The notes: generated by a model from the sequence alone, not told the origin. Positions 27,588 through 36,088 are shown, counted from the stretch's first letter. The stretch is 64,000 nucleotides of DNA from an uncultured Opitutia bacterium (GCA_903902745.1 CAIUWA010000048.1:62001-126000); one strand, 5' to 3'. Program-made: numbers and translations.

Positions 27588-28381
27588 ACCCCTCCAACCG
27601 CCCAGGGCGCCTGCTGCACCTGACTCTTCTCGCTGCGCTGGCCATAGGGGTTGTCGCGGCCCAAGCTCAATCGACTCCTCCCTCGGACATGAAACTCTTT
27701 CTCCTCATCGGTCAGTCGAACATGGCGGGCCGCGGGGTCGTCGAGGCGCAGGACAAGGTGCCGCATCCCCGCGTGTTCATGCTCAACGAGCAGCTCGCCT
27801 GGGTGCCCGCGATCGATCCGATGCACTGGGACCGCCCGGATCGGATCGGGGCGGGGCCGGGTTCGACGTTTGGGCGCGTAGTGGCGGAGGCGAATGCGGG
27901 CGTGATGGTCGGATTGATTCCCGCGGCCGTGGGCAGCACTTCTCTCGATCAATGGGCAGTGGGCGGGGAACTTTACACCAACGCCGTGGCTCGGGCCCGA
28001 GAAGCGATGAAGCATGGCAAGCTGGCGGGGATCCTCTGGCATCAGGGCGAGTCCGACAATGCGCCGGAGAAGATCGCCTCTTATCCGGAGCGTTTCGCCA
28101 AAATGATCGCGCAACTGCGTTTCGACCTGAATGCCGGAGACGTGCCGGTGATCGTGGGCGAGATCGGGCGTTTTCACGTCGGAAGCCCGGCCATCAATCC
28201 CATGCTGGCGAAGCTGCCGGCGCGCGTGGCCCTGTGCGCCTGCGTTTCATCCGAAGGCCTCGCGGACAAGGGCGACAAGGTGCATTTCGACACGCCGGCC
28301 GCGCGTGAGTTTGGCCGGCGCTATGCGCAGGCGTGGTACGAGCTGAGCAAGGCCGGACGGACGGCCGGGACGACAAAATAA
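27584..28381 (+). CDS. Sialate O-acetylesterase-like SGNH hydrolase, exported
   Basis: A 265-residue protein with a signal peptide (HLTLLAALAIGVVAAQAQ). KLFLLIGQSNMAGRG carries the nucleophilic Ser of the carbohydrate-acetylesterase (PF03629-like) group, and GILWHQGESDN the second conserved block. A possible catalytic Asp/His pair lies in the C-terminal KGDKVHFDT segment. It would remove acetyl groups from sugars in the periplasm or outside the cell. Translationally coupled to ridA by ATGA overlap, a pairing I cannot explain by pathway. Confidence 0.87.
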   Translation: MNPSNRPGRLLHLTLLAALAIGVVAAQAQSTPPSDMKLFLLIGQSNMAGRGVVEAQDKVPHPRVFMLNEQLAWVPAIDPMHWDRPDRIGAGPGSTFGRVVAEANAGVMVGLIPAAVGSTSLDQWAVGGELYTNAVARAREAMKHGKLAGILWHQGESDNAPEKIASYPERFAKMIAQLRFDLNAGDVPVIVGEIGRFHVGSPAINPMLAKLPARVALCACVSSEGLADKGDKVHFDTPAAREFGRRYAQAWYELSKAGRTAGTTK

Positions 28382-28427
28382 TTTTGCGACCGAACCGCGG
28401 CCCTACGCCCGACCCCAGCGGGGCAGT

Positions 28428-29768
28428 TTACAAGGTCTTGACCAGCACCTTGGCGTTGCGGCCGCTGTCCTCGTAGAGTTTCAGACGGGCGTCGGGCAGG
28501 ATGTCCTTCGTCGTCTCCTCGAAGCCGCAGACGCCGGTGAAGAAACCGAAGCTCTGCGTTGAGAGGGCGATCGCGGTGGTGGCGCCCCGCTCCTTGGCCA
28601 TCAGGCCGGCATACTCGACCATTTTCTTGCCGATGCCACGGTTGTGGTAGAACGGCAGCACGTAGAGCGAGCCGATTTCGGCCAGCAGCGGCTTGCCCGG
28701 ATAGAAATAGAGCGTGACGCAGGCGATGATGTTCTCGTCGACCTCGAACACGAAGAATTGGTCGATGTTTTCCTCGATCGCCTTCTGCGTCCGGTAGACG
28801 AGTTCCTCGCGCTTCACGGCATTGCGCGTGAGGTTGTAGATCAGCCGCACGTCGCGCCGCTGCGCCTTGCGGATCTGCTGGTAGTCGTTGCCGTAGATGA
28901 GCGAGCCGACGCCTTCGCTGGAGAAAATCTCGTTGAGCAGGCCGTCAAAGACCCGGCCGTCGACGACATGCACGCGCGGCGTGCCGGACTCGATGGCCTT
29001 CACGGCATGCTGGGCCTTGCTGAAGCTCGTCTCACCAATCTGCTCGGGATGGTCCTTCAGCAGGGCGCGGAGGACGTCGACCGAGATTTCGCGGCGAACC
29101 TCGCCGTCGATCTCGAGTCCCGGCTGCGGGGTGAGATAGATGACCTTCGTGGCATGGAGGGCCTCGGCGAGCTCGGCGGCGAGCAGGTCGGAGTTGACCC
29201 GCAGGGACCGGCCGTCGGGGCCGAAGGCGATGGGGGACACGACGGGCACGACCTGCCGGTCGATGAGTTCTCCGATGAAATCCTTGTCGATCCGCTCGGC
29301 CTTGCCGGTGAACTGCTGGTCCACGCCCTTGATGATGCCGACCGGGAGCGCACGCACGGCATTGGTCGTGGCGCATTTCAGGCCGTTCTGGGTGAGTCCC
29401 TCGACGAGGGCATGCGCGACCCGCGACGACGCCCGGATGGCGAGGTCGAGTGTGGCGGCGTCAGTCACGCCAGTGCCATCGGCGTTCGTGATCGGAATCT
29501 TGCGCATCACGGAAAGTTCCTGGATCTGCTGGCCGATGCCGTGGACGAGCAGAACCTTGATGCCGAGGCTGCGGAGCACGGCGACGTCGACGAGCAGGTT
29601 GCTGAAGTTTTCATCGGCGATGATGGAGCCATCGAGCGCGATGATAAAAATCTGCCCCTGGAACCTCGGCACGTATTTCAGGATGCCGCGGAGGTCCGTG
29701 GGTTTGATCACCGTCGCCTGCGCGGGGGCCGCGGGGGACGGAGTGGAATTGCCATTGCCGTTGCTCAT
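28428..29768 (-). CDS. argA: N-acetylglutamate synthase, amino-acid kinase plus GNAT fusion
   Basis: A 446-residue protein catalysing acetyl-CoA + glutamate to N-acetylglutamate, the first step of arginine synthesis. Residues about 27-275 are an amino-acid-kinase domain (VLLVHGIGQQIQ, VVSPIAFGPDGRSLRVNSDLLAAELAEAL), which in ArgA binds arginine for feedback. Residues about 300-440 are a GNAT acetyltransferase (IGSLYVLPFYHNRGIGKKMVEYA with the acetyl-CoA loop, and GFFTGVCGFEETTKDILP). The order and length match classical ArgA. The N-terminal 20 residues are Asn/Ser/Pro-rich. The small membrane gene upstream ends 43 bp before it. Confidence 0.93.
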   Translation of the reverse strand: MSNGNGNSTPSPAAPAQATVIKPTDLRGILKYVPRFQGQIFIIALDGSIIADENFSNLLVDVAVLRSLGIKVLLVHGIGQQIQELSVMRKIPITNADGTGVTDAATLDLAIRASSRVAHALVEGLTQNGLKCATTNAVRALPVGIIKGVDQQFTGKAERIDKDFIGELIDRQVVPVVSPIAFGPDGRSLRVNSDLLAAELAEALHATKVIYLTPQPGLEIDGEVRREISVDVLRALLKDHPEQIGETSFSKAQHAVKAIESGTPRVHVVDGRVFDGLLNEIFSSEGVGSLIYGNDYQQIRKAQRRDVRLIYNLTRNAVKREELVYRTQKAIEENIDQFFVFEVDENIIACVTLYFYPGKPLLAEIGSLYVLPFYHNRGIGKKMVEYAGLMAKERGATTAIALSTQSFGFFTGVCGFEETTKDILPDARLKLYEDSGRNAKVLVKTL

Positions 29769-29811
29769 CAGTGGTGGGACGCGCTCGTTCTCGACGATGC
29801 GGCGCGCCTCG

Positions 29812-30423
29812 TCAATGCACTTGCAGCGTCCATTGGCGCGACGTGCGGCCGCCGACCAGCGTCACGGCGTAGCGGCCCGGCTTCAGCGCCCCGGCCGGCA
29901 CCGTGAGCAAAAGGGTGGTGTCGCGAGTGCGCGCGAGCAGGCCGCCGTCGAGTTTCTCGAAGGCCGGCACGAGGATGAGTTCGCCGTCGCGGCGGTAAAG
30001 CTGACCCCCTGTGGGCTGTGCCTTGTTGTCGGCGAGCGTGCACGTGAACTGAATGGAGTAAGCCTGGTCCGAGTTTGCGCTGCCAGTGGCGGTGACGCTG
30101 TCGATGGAGACGGGGAGGACGGGCTGGTCGATCAGGGCGCCGGTGAGCGCCGCGGGGAGGCCGCCCGGCGCCGCGGTCACGTCGGTGGAGGCGCCGGAAC
30201 GAACCGGATCGGCGGGACGCTGGGTCCCAAGCATGATGCGCTGATAACCCGTCGAAAGCAGCCGGGCCGTGGTGGCGCGGTTCTTTGTGTCCTCGTAGGG
30301 CCGGAAAGCCGGGCCGGGCTTGCGGAAATGCAGCGTCAGATAGGTGTAGGGTACGATGACGACGATGATCGCCAGGACGACCCATTTCATGGGCCAGGGC
30401 TTGCGGGAAGGAGCGGCGGGCAT
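29812..30423 (-). CDS. Single-pass membrane protein, unknown function
   Basis: A 203-residue protein with a short Lys/Arg-rich N-terminus (MPAAPSRKPWPMK), one membrane helix (WVVLAIIVVIVPYTYLTLHF) and an extracytoplasmic Ser/Thr/Gly-rich beta domain ending RYAVTLVGGRTSRQWTLQVH. No family recognised. The start at 30,423 puts the helix near the N-terminus; the frame is open a little further, to 30,468. It is divergent from proS and directly upstream of argA on the same strand, so it may be co-transcribed with argA. Confidence 0.72.
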   Translation of the reverse strand: MPAAPSRKPWPMKWVVLAIIVVIVPYTYLTLHFRKPGPAFRPYEDTKNRATTARLLSTGYQRIMLGTQRPADPVRSGASTDVTAAPGGLPAALTGALIDQPVLPVSIDSVTATGSANSDQAYSIQFTCTLADNKAQPTGGQLYRRDGELILVPAFEKLDGGLLARTRDTTLLLTVPAGALKPGRYAVTLVGGRTSRQWTLQVH

Positions 30424-30551
30424 GGCGGAGGGAGGACGAGGGAAAGGGGCGGGGGCCGCGGGAGGCAATCGCGAAGCGCACCGATCCGCCGGCCATGATT
30501 TGACGCGGACCGCGCCAAATAAATTTGCCCCAGCCCGCAGGGGGCTGTTTC

Positions 30552-32336
30552 GTGGCGGACTTCATGAAGTTCTGGTCGCAGTATTTTATCCCCACGCTCA
30601 AGGAAAGTCCGGCGGACGCCGAGATCGCCTCCCACAAGCTGCTCGTGCGCGCGGGCCTGGTCCGCAAGCTCGGCGGCGGGCTTTACACCTATCTGCCGCT
30701 CGGCCTGCGGGTGATGCAAAAGCTCACCCAGATCTGCCGCGAGGAGATCGAGCGCGGCGGCGGCATCGAGCTCTGGATGCCGCACGTGCATCCCGCGGAA
30801 TTGTGGGAGCAGGGCCCGCGGTGGGCCGCCGCGCGCGAAATCATGTTCCGCACGGACAGCGCCGGCAGCGGCAAGGGCCGGTCGAAGGAGCCCGAGTTTG
30901 TGCTGGGCCCGACGCACGAGGAGGTCATCACTCCGCTGGTGAAGGCCGAGATCAGCAGCTATCGCGACCTGCCGAAGAATTTCTTCCAGATTGCCACCAA
31001 GTTCCGCAATGAGATCCGCCCGCGCTACGGCCTGATGCGCGCGAAGGAGTTCGTGATGATGGACGCGTACTCGTTCGACGCCGACGATGCCGGCGCGGTC
31101 AAAAGCTACCAGGCGATGAAGACCGCGTATGAGAATTTCTTCCGCCGCATCGGCGCGCTCACGATCGCGGTTGAGGCCGACACCGGCGTGATGGGCGGCA
31201 GTTTCTCGCACGAGTTCATGGTGCCCGCCGAGGTGGGGGACGACGACGTGATCTACAACGAGGAGAGCGGCTACGCGGCCAATCGCGAAAAGGCGACCAG
31301 CGCCCTCGTGCCCGCCGACCTCAAGGATGCGCCACCCACCGGGGCCACGGAGGAATTTGCGACTCCCGGCGTGGTGACCATTGCGGCGCTGGAGACGGCA
31401 CCTTACTCGGTCCCGGCGGACCAGCAGTTCAAGACGCTGGTTTACATCGGCGACGGCAAGCCGTTCCTGGTCATTCTGCGTGGCAGCGATGAACTGGAGG
31501 AGGCGAAGCTGGGCGCGCTCGGCTTCATGTTGCGGCGTCCGGCCACGCCTGACGAGATCGCACCGGTGATGGGTGCGAAACCCGGCAGTCTCGGCGCGGT
31601 CAAGGGCACGATCTTAAATCCCGGCGCCCTCGCGGGCGTTTTCGCCGACCATGCCATTCGCCTCGTTGGCAACGGCACCACCGGCGCGAACAAGGACGGA
31701 TTCCACCTGCGTCACGTTAACGTCGGCCGCGACCTCGCCATCACCCAATTCGGGGATTTTCGCCGCGTGCGGCCGGGCGAGCCCGATCCGAAATCGGGCC
31801 AGCCGCTCAAGGTTCGCCGCGGCATCGAGGTCGGCCACATCTTCAAGCTCGGCACCAAATATTCCGAGAAATACGGCGCGGTCTATACCGACGACCAGAA
31901 GCAGTCGCACCCCGTGGTCATGGGCTGCTACGGCATCGGCATCAGCCGCACCCTGCAGGCGCTCATCGAGCAGAGCCACGATGCTGACGGCATCGTCTGG
32001 CCCTGGCCGGCGGCACCATTCCAGGTCCTCATTTGCGTCCTGGATCCGCAGCTGCCGGAGGCGATGGATCACGCCAAAAAGCTCGCGGCCGCCGCGGAGC
32101 AGGCTGGCGCGGACGTGCTCATTGACGATCGCGCAGAGCGGCCGGGCGTGAAATTCAAGGATGCCGACCTCATCGGCATTCCCCTGCGGCTCACGATCGG
32201 CGGCAAGGGGCTCAAGGAAGGGATCATCGAACTCAAATGGCGCAACCAGAAGGAAGTCGCGAAGATTCCGCTCGCGGAGGCTGAGCAACAGGTAGCCGCG
32301 GCCGTGACCAAGGCGCAGGCCGGGACCAAGGCATGA
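30552..32336 (+). CDS. proS: Prolyl-tRNA synthetase
   Basis: A 594-residue class II aminoacyl-tRNA synthetase of the bacterial type. Motif 2 region NFFQIATKFRNEIRPRYGLMRAKEF, then an inserted editing domain (about 230-390; LVYIGDGKPFLVILRGSDELEE) that hydrolyses mischarged Ala-tRNA, then motif 3 (CYGIGISRTLQALIEQ) and an anticodon-binding domain. The GTG at 30,552 has a clear GCAGGGGG 7 nt upstream and is preferred; the ATG at 30,564 (MKFWSQYF) is the conservative alternative. Its stop overlaps the clpS start by 4 bp. Confidence 0.95.
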   Translation: MADFMKFWSQYFIPTLKESPADAEIASHKLLVRAGLVRKLGGGLYTYLPLGLRVMQKLTQICREEIERGGGIELWMPHVHPAELWEQGPRWAAAREIMFRTDSAGSGKGRSKEPEFVLGPTHEEVITPLVKAEISSYRDLPKNFFQIATKFRNEIRPRYGLMRAKEFVMMDAYSFDADDAGAVKSYQAMKTAYENFFRRIGALTIAVEADTGVMGGSFSHEFMVPAEVGDDDVIYNEESGYAANREKATSALVPADLKDAPPTGATEEFATPGVVTIAALETAPYSVPADQQFKTLVYIGDGKPFLVILRGSDELEEAKLGALGFMLRRPATPDEIAPVMGAKPGSLGAVKGTILNPGALAGVFADHAIRLVGNGTTGANKDGFHLRHVNVGRDLAITQFGDFRRVRPGEPDPKSGQPLKVRRGIEVGHIFKLGTKYSEKYGAVYTDDQKQSHPVVMGCYGIGISRTLQALIEQSHDADGIVWPWPAAPFQVLICVLDPQLPEAMDHAKKLAAAAEQAGADVLIDDRAERPGVKFKDADLIGIPLRLTIGGKGLKEGIIELKWRNQKEVAKIPLAEAEQQVAAAVTKAQAGTKA

Positions 32337-32638
32337 TTGTCGCCCAGGCCAAGCCGCAGCATGCCCCGCAGCCCCAGCACGAGACCGAGCTGGCGCTGGA
32401 GGGCATCTGGCGCGTGGTGGTGTTGAACGATCCGGTGAACCTGATGTCGTATGTCGTCATGGTCTTCAAAAAGGTCTTCGGCTTTGATGAAAACAAGGCC
32501 CGCCGCCACATGCTGGAGGTGCACGAGCAGGGCCGCTCGGTGGTCTGGACCGGATTGCGCGAGAAGGCGGAGGCGTATGCGTTTACCCTGCAGCAATGGC
32601 ACCTGACTGCGGTGCTCGAAGCCGATGAAGCGCGTTGA
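32333..32638 (+). CDS. clpS: ClpS, N-end rule adaptor of ClpAP
   Basis: A 101-residue ClpS. The core WRVVVLNDPVNLMSYVVMVFKKVFG carries the Asn-Asp that contact the destabilising N-terminal residue, followed by HMLEVHEQGRSVVWTGLREKAE. An N-terminal His/Gln-rich extension is the usual flexible part that enters ClpA. It starts within the proS stop (ATGA) and runs 14 nt into the next gene, so three genes are coupled. No clpA gene is in the window. Confidence 0.94.
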   Translation: MIVAQAKPQHAPQPQHETELALEGIWRVVVLNDPVNLMSYVVMVFKKVFGFDENKARRHMLEVHEQGRSVVWTGLREKAEAYAFTLQQWHLTAVLEADEAR

Positions 32639-33086
32639 GGTCAAACTGAGCCTGCCCGTCGTCGCCCCGCTGCTCGACATCGTCAAGTCCGCGGCGGACT
32701 CGCTGCAAGTCGACCTGGCCGCCCCGCAGGCGATGAAGGACATCGAGGGGGAGTTCCGCGACGCCTGGAACGGGGAACTGCTGTCCGCGCAAAACGGAGA
32801 CCTGCGCACGCTGCTGGCGCTTTTCGACAGCGAGTTTTTTGCGACCGGCGTGATCGGTTTTGACGAGGAAAACGCGGAGGCGATTGTCCGCGCCTGCTCG
32901 GCGGTCCGCCTGCGCCTGCGGGCACGCTATCTCGTGGGGCTGGAGGATGAGAAACTCGAGAGCGGGGACGTCGAACTCGTGCAGCTCGACGAAGGGGTGC
33001 GAAAGGCCTTCATGTGCTACCTGTTTCTCGCGACCATCCAGGAGCTGATCATCCAGCATCTCGATTCATCGATCATCGAGTCGTGA
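32625..33086 (+). CDS. Small acidic protein downstream of clpS, DUF2017-like
   Basis: A 153-residue, acidic, mostly helical protein with no signal or membrane segment (WNGELLSAQNGDLRTLLALFDSEFF, RKAFMCYLFLATIQELIIQHLDSS). I do not recognise a catalytic motif. In other bacteria a DUF2017 gene commonly follows clpS; its length and helical character fit that, so a related role is possible. It overlaps clpS by 14 nt, which implies coupled translation. Confidence 0.75.
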   Translation: MKRVEVKLSLPVVAPLLDIVKSAADSLQVDLAAPQAMKDIEGEFRDAWNGELLSAQNGDLRTLLALFDSEFFATGVIGFDEENAEAIVRACSAVRLRLRARYLVGLEDEKLESGDVELVQLDEGVRKAFMCYLFLATIQELIIQHLDSSIIES

Positions 33087-33131
33087 GCGGGCGGCTGGCG
33101 TTGTCCGAGGTTCGGGTTGGGTCCTGATTTG

Positions 33132-33245
33132 GTAGGGCGGCGACTCCGCTCGCCGCCGGGAACGTCGTCGGGGTCTAGGCGGAGCCACTCGCTGCTGGAT
33201 GGGCTCGGACCTTGGGCCCGGCGCGGAGCGGAGTCCGCGCCCTAC
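33132..33245. repeat. REP-like inverted repeat, GTAGGGC...GCCCTAC family
   Basis: GTAGGGCGGCGACTCCGC at the left pairs with GCGGAGTCCGCGCCCTAC at the right with few mismatches; the centre holds GCTCGCCGCC and GGGCCCGG-type inverted pieces. It shares its outer ends with the element at 25,543. It fills the first part of the gene-free stretch 33,087-33,519; the rest holds the 6S-like RNA. Confidence 0.65.
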
Positions 33246-33291
33246 CGCGCATCGAATAGAAGTGGGCGCACATTTATTCCCGCATTGGCGT

Positions 33292-33319
33292 TTGACGGGG
33301 GCGGGGCGGGACCTACCTT
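33292..33319 (+). promoter_or_regulatory. Sigma-70 promoter of the 6S-like RNA
   Basis: TTGACG (33,292-33,297) and TACCTT (33,314-33,319) with a 16-bp spacer. This puts the start near 33,326, just before the predicted closing stem of the RNA. Confidence 0.6.
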
Positions 33320-33325
33320 CTTCCC

Positions 33326-33515
33326 CGACACCCTGCAGTGTTCGAGGTGCTTTGATAACTGCTCTTTGCCTTGAAATCATTACGGGAGCTGAAACCGTCG
33401 CGGAAGATGCTAGGCCGTAAATCGGAAAGCAGACGCTGCGGTGGAGGTGCCCACCTAAACATAAAAAGGTCCTGAGCCTTTGAAGCGCTCGGCACAGGTG
33501 GGGTGTTACTCTTTC
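33326..33515 (+). ncRNA. ssrS: Probable 6S RNA
   Basis: The roughly 185-nt transcript predicted between promoter and T-rich end folds into one long irregular rod. CACCC (33,329-33,333) pairs with GGGTG (33,501-33,505). GTGTTCGAG (one bulged U) pairs with CTCGGCAC. TGCTT pairs with AAGCG. The 5' TGTTCG and the 3' CTCGGC are typical of 6S closing stems, and length and single-rod shape with a large internal loop fit 6S RNA, which binds sigma-70 RNA polymerase as an open-promoter mimic. It ends in TTACTCTTTCTCTT. No SRP, tmRNA or RNase P motif is present. A covariance search was not run, so the family call is provisional. Confidence 0.6.
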
Positions 33516-33519
33516 TCTT

Positions 33520-33867
33520 ATGAACCCGGTTTATTACTCCATCCTCCATGTCTTTTCGCTGCTGGTCCTGACGGCGCACACGTTCATGGCGTTTGCGAAC
33601 CCAGTGCCGGATCAGCGCAGGCAGACATTGATCATCACGGGCATCGCCAGCCTGTTGATGCTGGTCAGCGGCTTTGGGATGATTGCACGAGTATACCAAG
33701 GGCACGTTTTTGGCTGGATGGTGGTGAAAATAATTTGCTGGTTCCTGTTCACCGGTCTGGCTGGGATCGCGTTCCGCCGTCCGCTGCTCCGCGGAAAGCT
33801 GGCGGCCGGTGGCCTGGGCCTGCTTTTGATTGCCCTGTTCATGGTTTACCTCAAGCCGACGTTCTAA
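33520..33867 (+). CDS. Small four-helix membrane protein, unknown
   Basis: A 115-residue protein with four hydrophobic segments (YSILHVFSLLVLTAHTFMAF, LIITGIASLLMLVSGFGMI, WMVVKIICWFLFTGLAGIAF, GGLGLLLIALFMVYL). No family named with confidence. Its ATG begins within a few bases of the end of the 6S-like RNA and has no Shine-Dalgarno sequence, so it is probably read from transcripts that run through the RNA gene or from a promoter inside it. The polymerase gene starts 12 bp after its stop. Confidence 0.78.
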   Translation: MNPVYYSILHVFSLLVLTAHTFMAFANPVPDQRRQTLIITGIASLLMLVSGFGMIARVYQGHVFGWMVVKIICWFLFTGLAGIAFRRPLLRGKLAAGGLGLLLIALFMVYLKPTF

Positions 33868-33879
33868 GGCGGCTGCTTC

Positions 33880-36057
33880 ATGGCTGGCACGATCTGCGGG
33901 CTGTGGATTGCGGAAGATGGGCGGGCCCATGTCACAGTCGCCACCCCGGAAGGTGCGCGCGAGGAGCACGTCGAATCATTCCGGCCGTTCGCTTGGCTCA
34001 ACGACACGCCGGCCGGTCTCAGCCTGCAGGGCCTCACGCTCGAGCGATTGCAGGGCACGGGACCGTTCGACCGGCTCGTGCAGGCGGACGACCTCGGGGT
34101 TTACGACGCGTTCCTGAAGCAGGCCAAGGAGACGGTGGGCGTCGACGCTATCCGGCCGATGGAGAGCCAGTTTTTGCTGCAACACCGGCAGCGACTTTAT
34201 CGCGAGCTGAGCTTCAGCCAGTTGCGACGCTGCCAGCTCGACATTGAGACCGGGTCCACGGACGGCAGCTTCAGCGATGCGATGCGCCCCGGTGACCGGG
34301 TGCTGGCCGTGGGCCTGCGCTTCAACGGTCGCAACCGCCTGCTCGTGCTGGAGGAGCTGACCAACGCGGCCGAGAAAAAGCTGCTCCAATCCCTGAACAC
34401 GGTGCTGGCCGAGGAGGATCCCGATGTCATCGAGGGGCACAATATCTTCAAGTTCGACCTCGATTATCTCCGGCAACGCTGCCGGCTGCACAAGGTGCCC
34501 TGCGCCTGGGGCCGCTTTGGCCAGAAGGCCGCGTTCCGCAACAGCCGGCTGAAGGTGGCCGAGCGTTGGATCGATTTTCCGCGGTGCGACCTGCCAGGGC
34601 GGGCGATCGTCGACACGTATCTGCTGGTGCAGCTCTATGACATCACGACCCGCGAGCTGACCGCTTATGGATTGAAGGACGTGGCGGTCTATTTTGGCAT
34701 CACCGACGAGGACAGCGCGGAGCGCACCTACCTGGCCGGCAACAAGATCTTTGACGCGTACCAGCATGACCGCCCGAACTTCCTGGCTTATCTCGGCGAC
34801 GACCTGCGCGAGACGCAGGGCATCGCCGACCTGCTGCTGCCGACCTATTTCGAGCAGACCCGGACGTTTCCCACGATGCTGCAGGAGGCCACGCTGCGCG
34901 GCACCACCAGCAAGATCGACCTGCTGTTTCTGGAGGAGTATTACCACGCGCGCCATGCCTGCCCGGTGCCACCGGAGATGAAGCCGTTTGAAGGAGGGTA
35001 CACGCGGAGCTTTCAGGAGGGCGTATTCCGGCATGTGTTGCACTTCGATGTGGCCTCGCTCTATCCCAGCCTCCTCCTGGCGATCGATCGCAATCCGCGG
35101 AACGACCCGCTGGGGGTCTTCATCCCGCTGCTCAAGACCCTCCGGGAGTACCGCCTGAAATTCAAGCTGCTCGCCCGCAACGCCCCGACGGAGGAGGAGC
35201 GAGCAGAGGCCCAGGCCCGCCAGTCGAGCTTCAAGATCCTGATCAATTCGTTTTATGGCTACCTGGGCTTTTCCGGCGCGCGCTTTGGCGACGGTGAACT
35301 CGCCGCGGAAGTCACGCGTCGGGGGCGCGAGCTGCTGCAGGCGCTGATCGACGAGTTTGCGAAACACGGCTGCACCATCCTGGAGGCCGATACCGACGGG
35401 ATCTACCTCTCATCGGAAAGGTATTTTGCCGAACCCGATGCACTGCTCGGGCTCGTCGCCACGATTTTGCCTCCGGGCATCGAACTTGAGTATGATGGAC
35501 GTTATGCGGCGATGTTCTGCTACAAGGCGAAAAACTACGCGCTCTTCGACGGTCGGAAGATCACGCTGCGCGGCAGTGCGCTCCGGTCGCGTGGAATCGA
35601 ACCATATTTGAAAAAATTGAGCGATCAGCTGATCCGCTTCCTGGTGGGTGAATCGGCGGAGTCACCGGTGCCGCTGATCGAGGGCTACCGGAAACGCCTC
35701 GAGGCGCGCACGGTGCCGGTGGATGAAATCGCCAAGAGTGAGACCCTCAGCCAGAATCCCGATGCGTACGAGCGGCTCATGACCGAAGGCGGAAAACCCC
35801 GGCGCGCGGCGGCCGAGGCGGCCTTGCAGCTGACCCCAAGGCCGCGCATGGGCGACCGGGTGAGCTATTACATCACAGCGAAGGCCAAGGGTAAAACGAG
35901 CGACTGGCAGAGGGCCCGTGCGGTTGCTCTCTATGACGCGGTCGCCGCGCCCTATGATCCAGTCTATTACACGGACAAACTCGACGACTGGTTGGAGCGA
36001 TATGGCCGGTTTCTGGGAGTGAAACCGCCGGGCGACGGGCAGGGCGAACTATTGTAG
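33880..36057 (+). CDS. Family B DNA polymerase (Pol II-like)
   Basis: A 725-residue polymerase with both domains intact. Exonuclease: LDIET (Asp121, Glu123), EGHNIFKFDLDYL (Asn188, Asp193) and YLGDD near 305 supply Exo I-III. Polymerase: motif A DVASLYPS (Asp390), motif B KILINSFYGYLGF (about 451-463), motif C ADTDG (Asp504, Asp506). It is shorter than E. coli Pol II (783), mainly at the N-terminus. Bacterial family B enzymes act in lesion bypass and replication restart. No LexA box was recognised upstream. GC and codon use match the neighbours. Confidence 0.92.
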   Translation: MAGTICGLWIAEDGRAHVTVATPEGAREEHVESFRPFAWLNDTPAGLSLQGLTLERLQGTGPFDRLVQADDLGVYDAFLKQAKETVGVDAIRPMESQFLLQHRQRLYRELSFSQLRRCQLDIETGSTDGSFSDAMRPGDRVLAVGLRFNGRNRLLVLEELTNAAEKKLLQSLNTVLAEEDPDVIEGHNIFKFDLDYLRQRCRLHKVPCAWGRFGQKAAFRNSRLKVAERWIDFPRCDLPGRAIVDTYLLVQLYDITTRELTAYGLKDVAVYFGITDEDSAERTYLAGNKIFDAYQHDRPNFLAYLGDDLRETQGIADLLLPTYFEQTRTFPTMLQEATLRGTTSKIDLLFLEEYYHARHACPVPPEMKPFEGGYTRSFQEGVFRHVLHFDVASLYPSLLLAIDRNPRNDPLGVFIPLLKTLREYRLKFKLLARNAPTEEERAEAQARQSSFKILINSFYGYLGFSGARFGDGELAAEVTRRGRELLQALIDEFAKHGCTILEADTDGIYLSSERYFAEPDALLGLVATILPPGIELEYDGRYAAMFCYKAKNYALFDGRKITLRGSALRSRGIEPYLKKLSDQLIRFLVGESAESPVPLIEGYRKRLEARTVPVDEIAKSETLSQNPDAYERLMTEGGKPRRAAAEAALQLTPRPRMGDRVSYYITAKAKGKTSDWQRARAVALYDAVAAPYDPVYYTDKLDDWLERYGRFLGVKPPGDGQGELL

Positions 36058-36088
36058 TTGTCCGCTGGCCGCCGGCGTTGAAGCCGGC

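Noticed and set aside
33326-33515. SRP RNA, tmRNA or RNase P RNA in the gap before 33,520
   Set aside because: None of their conserved cores is present; the rod-like fold fits 6S better.
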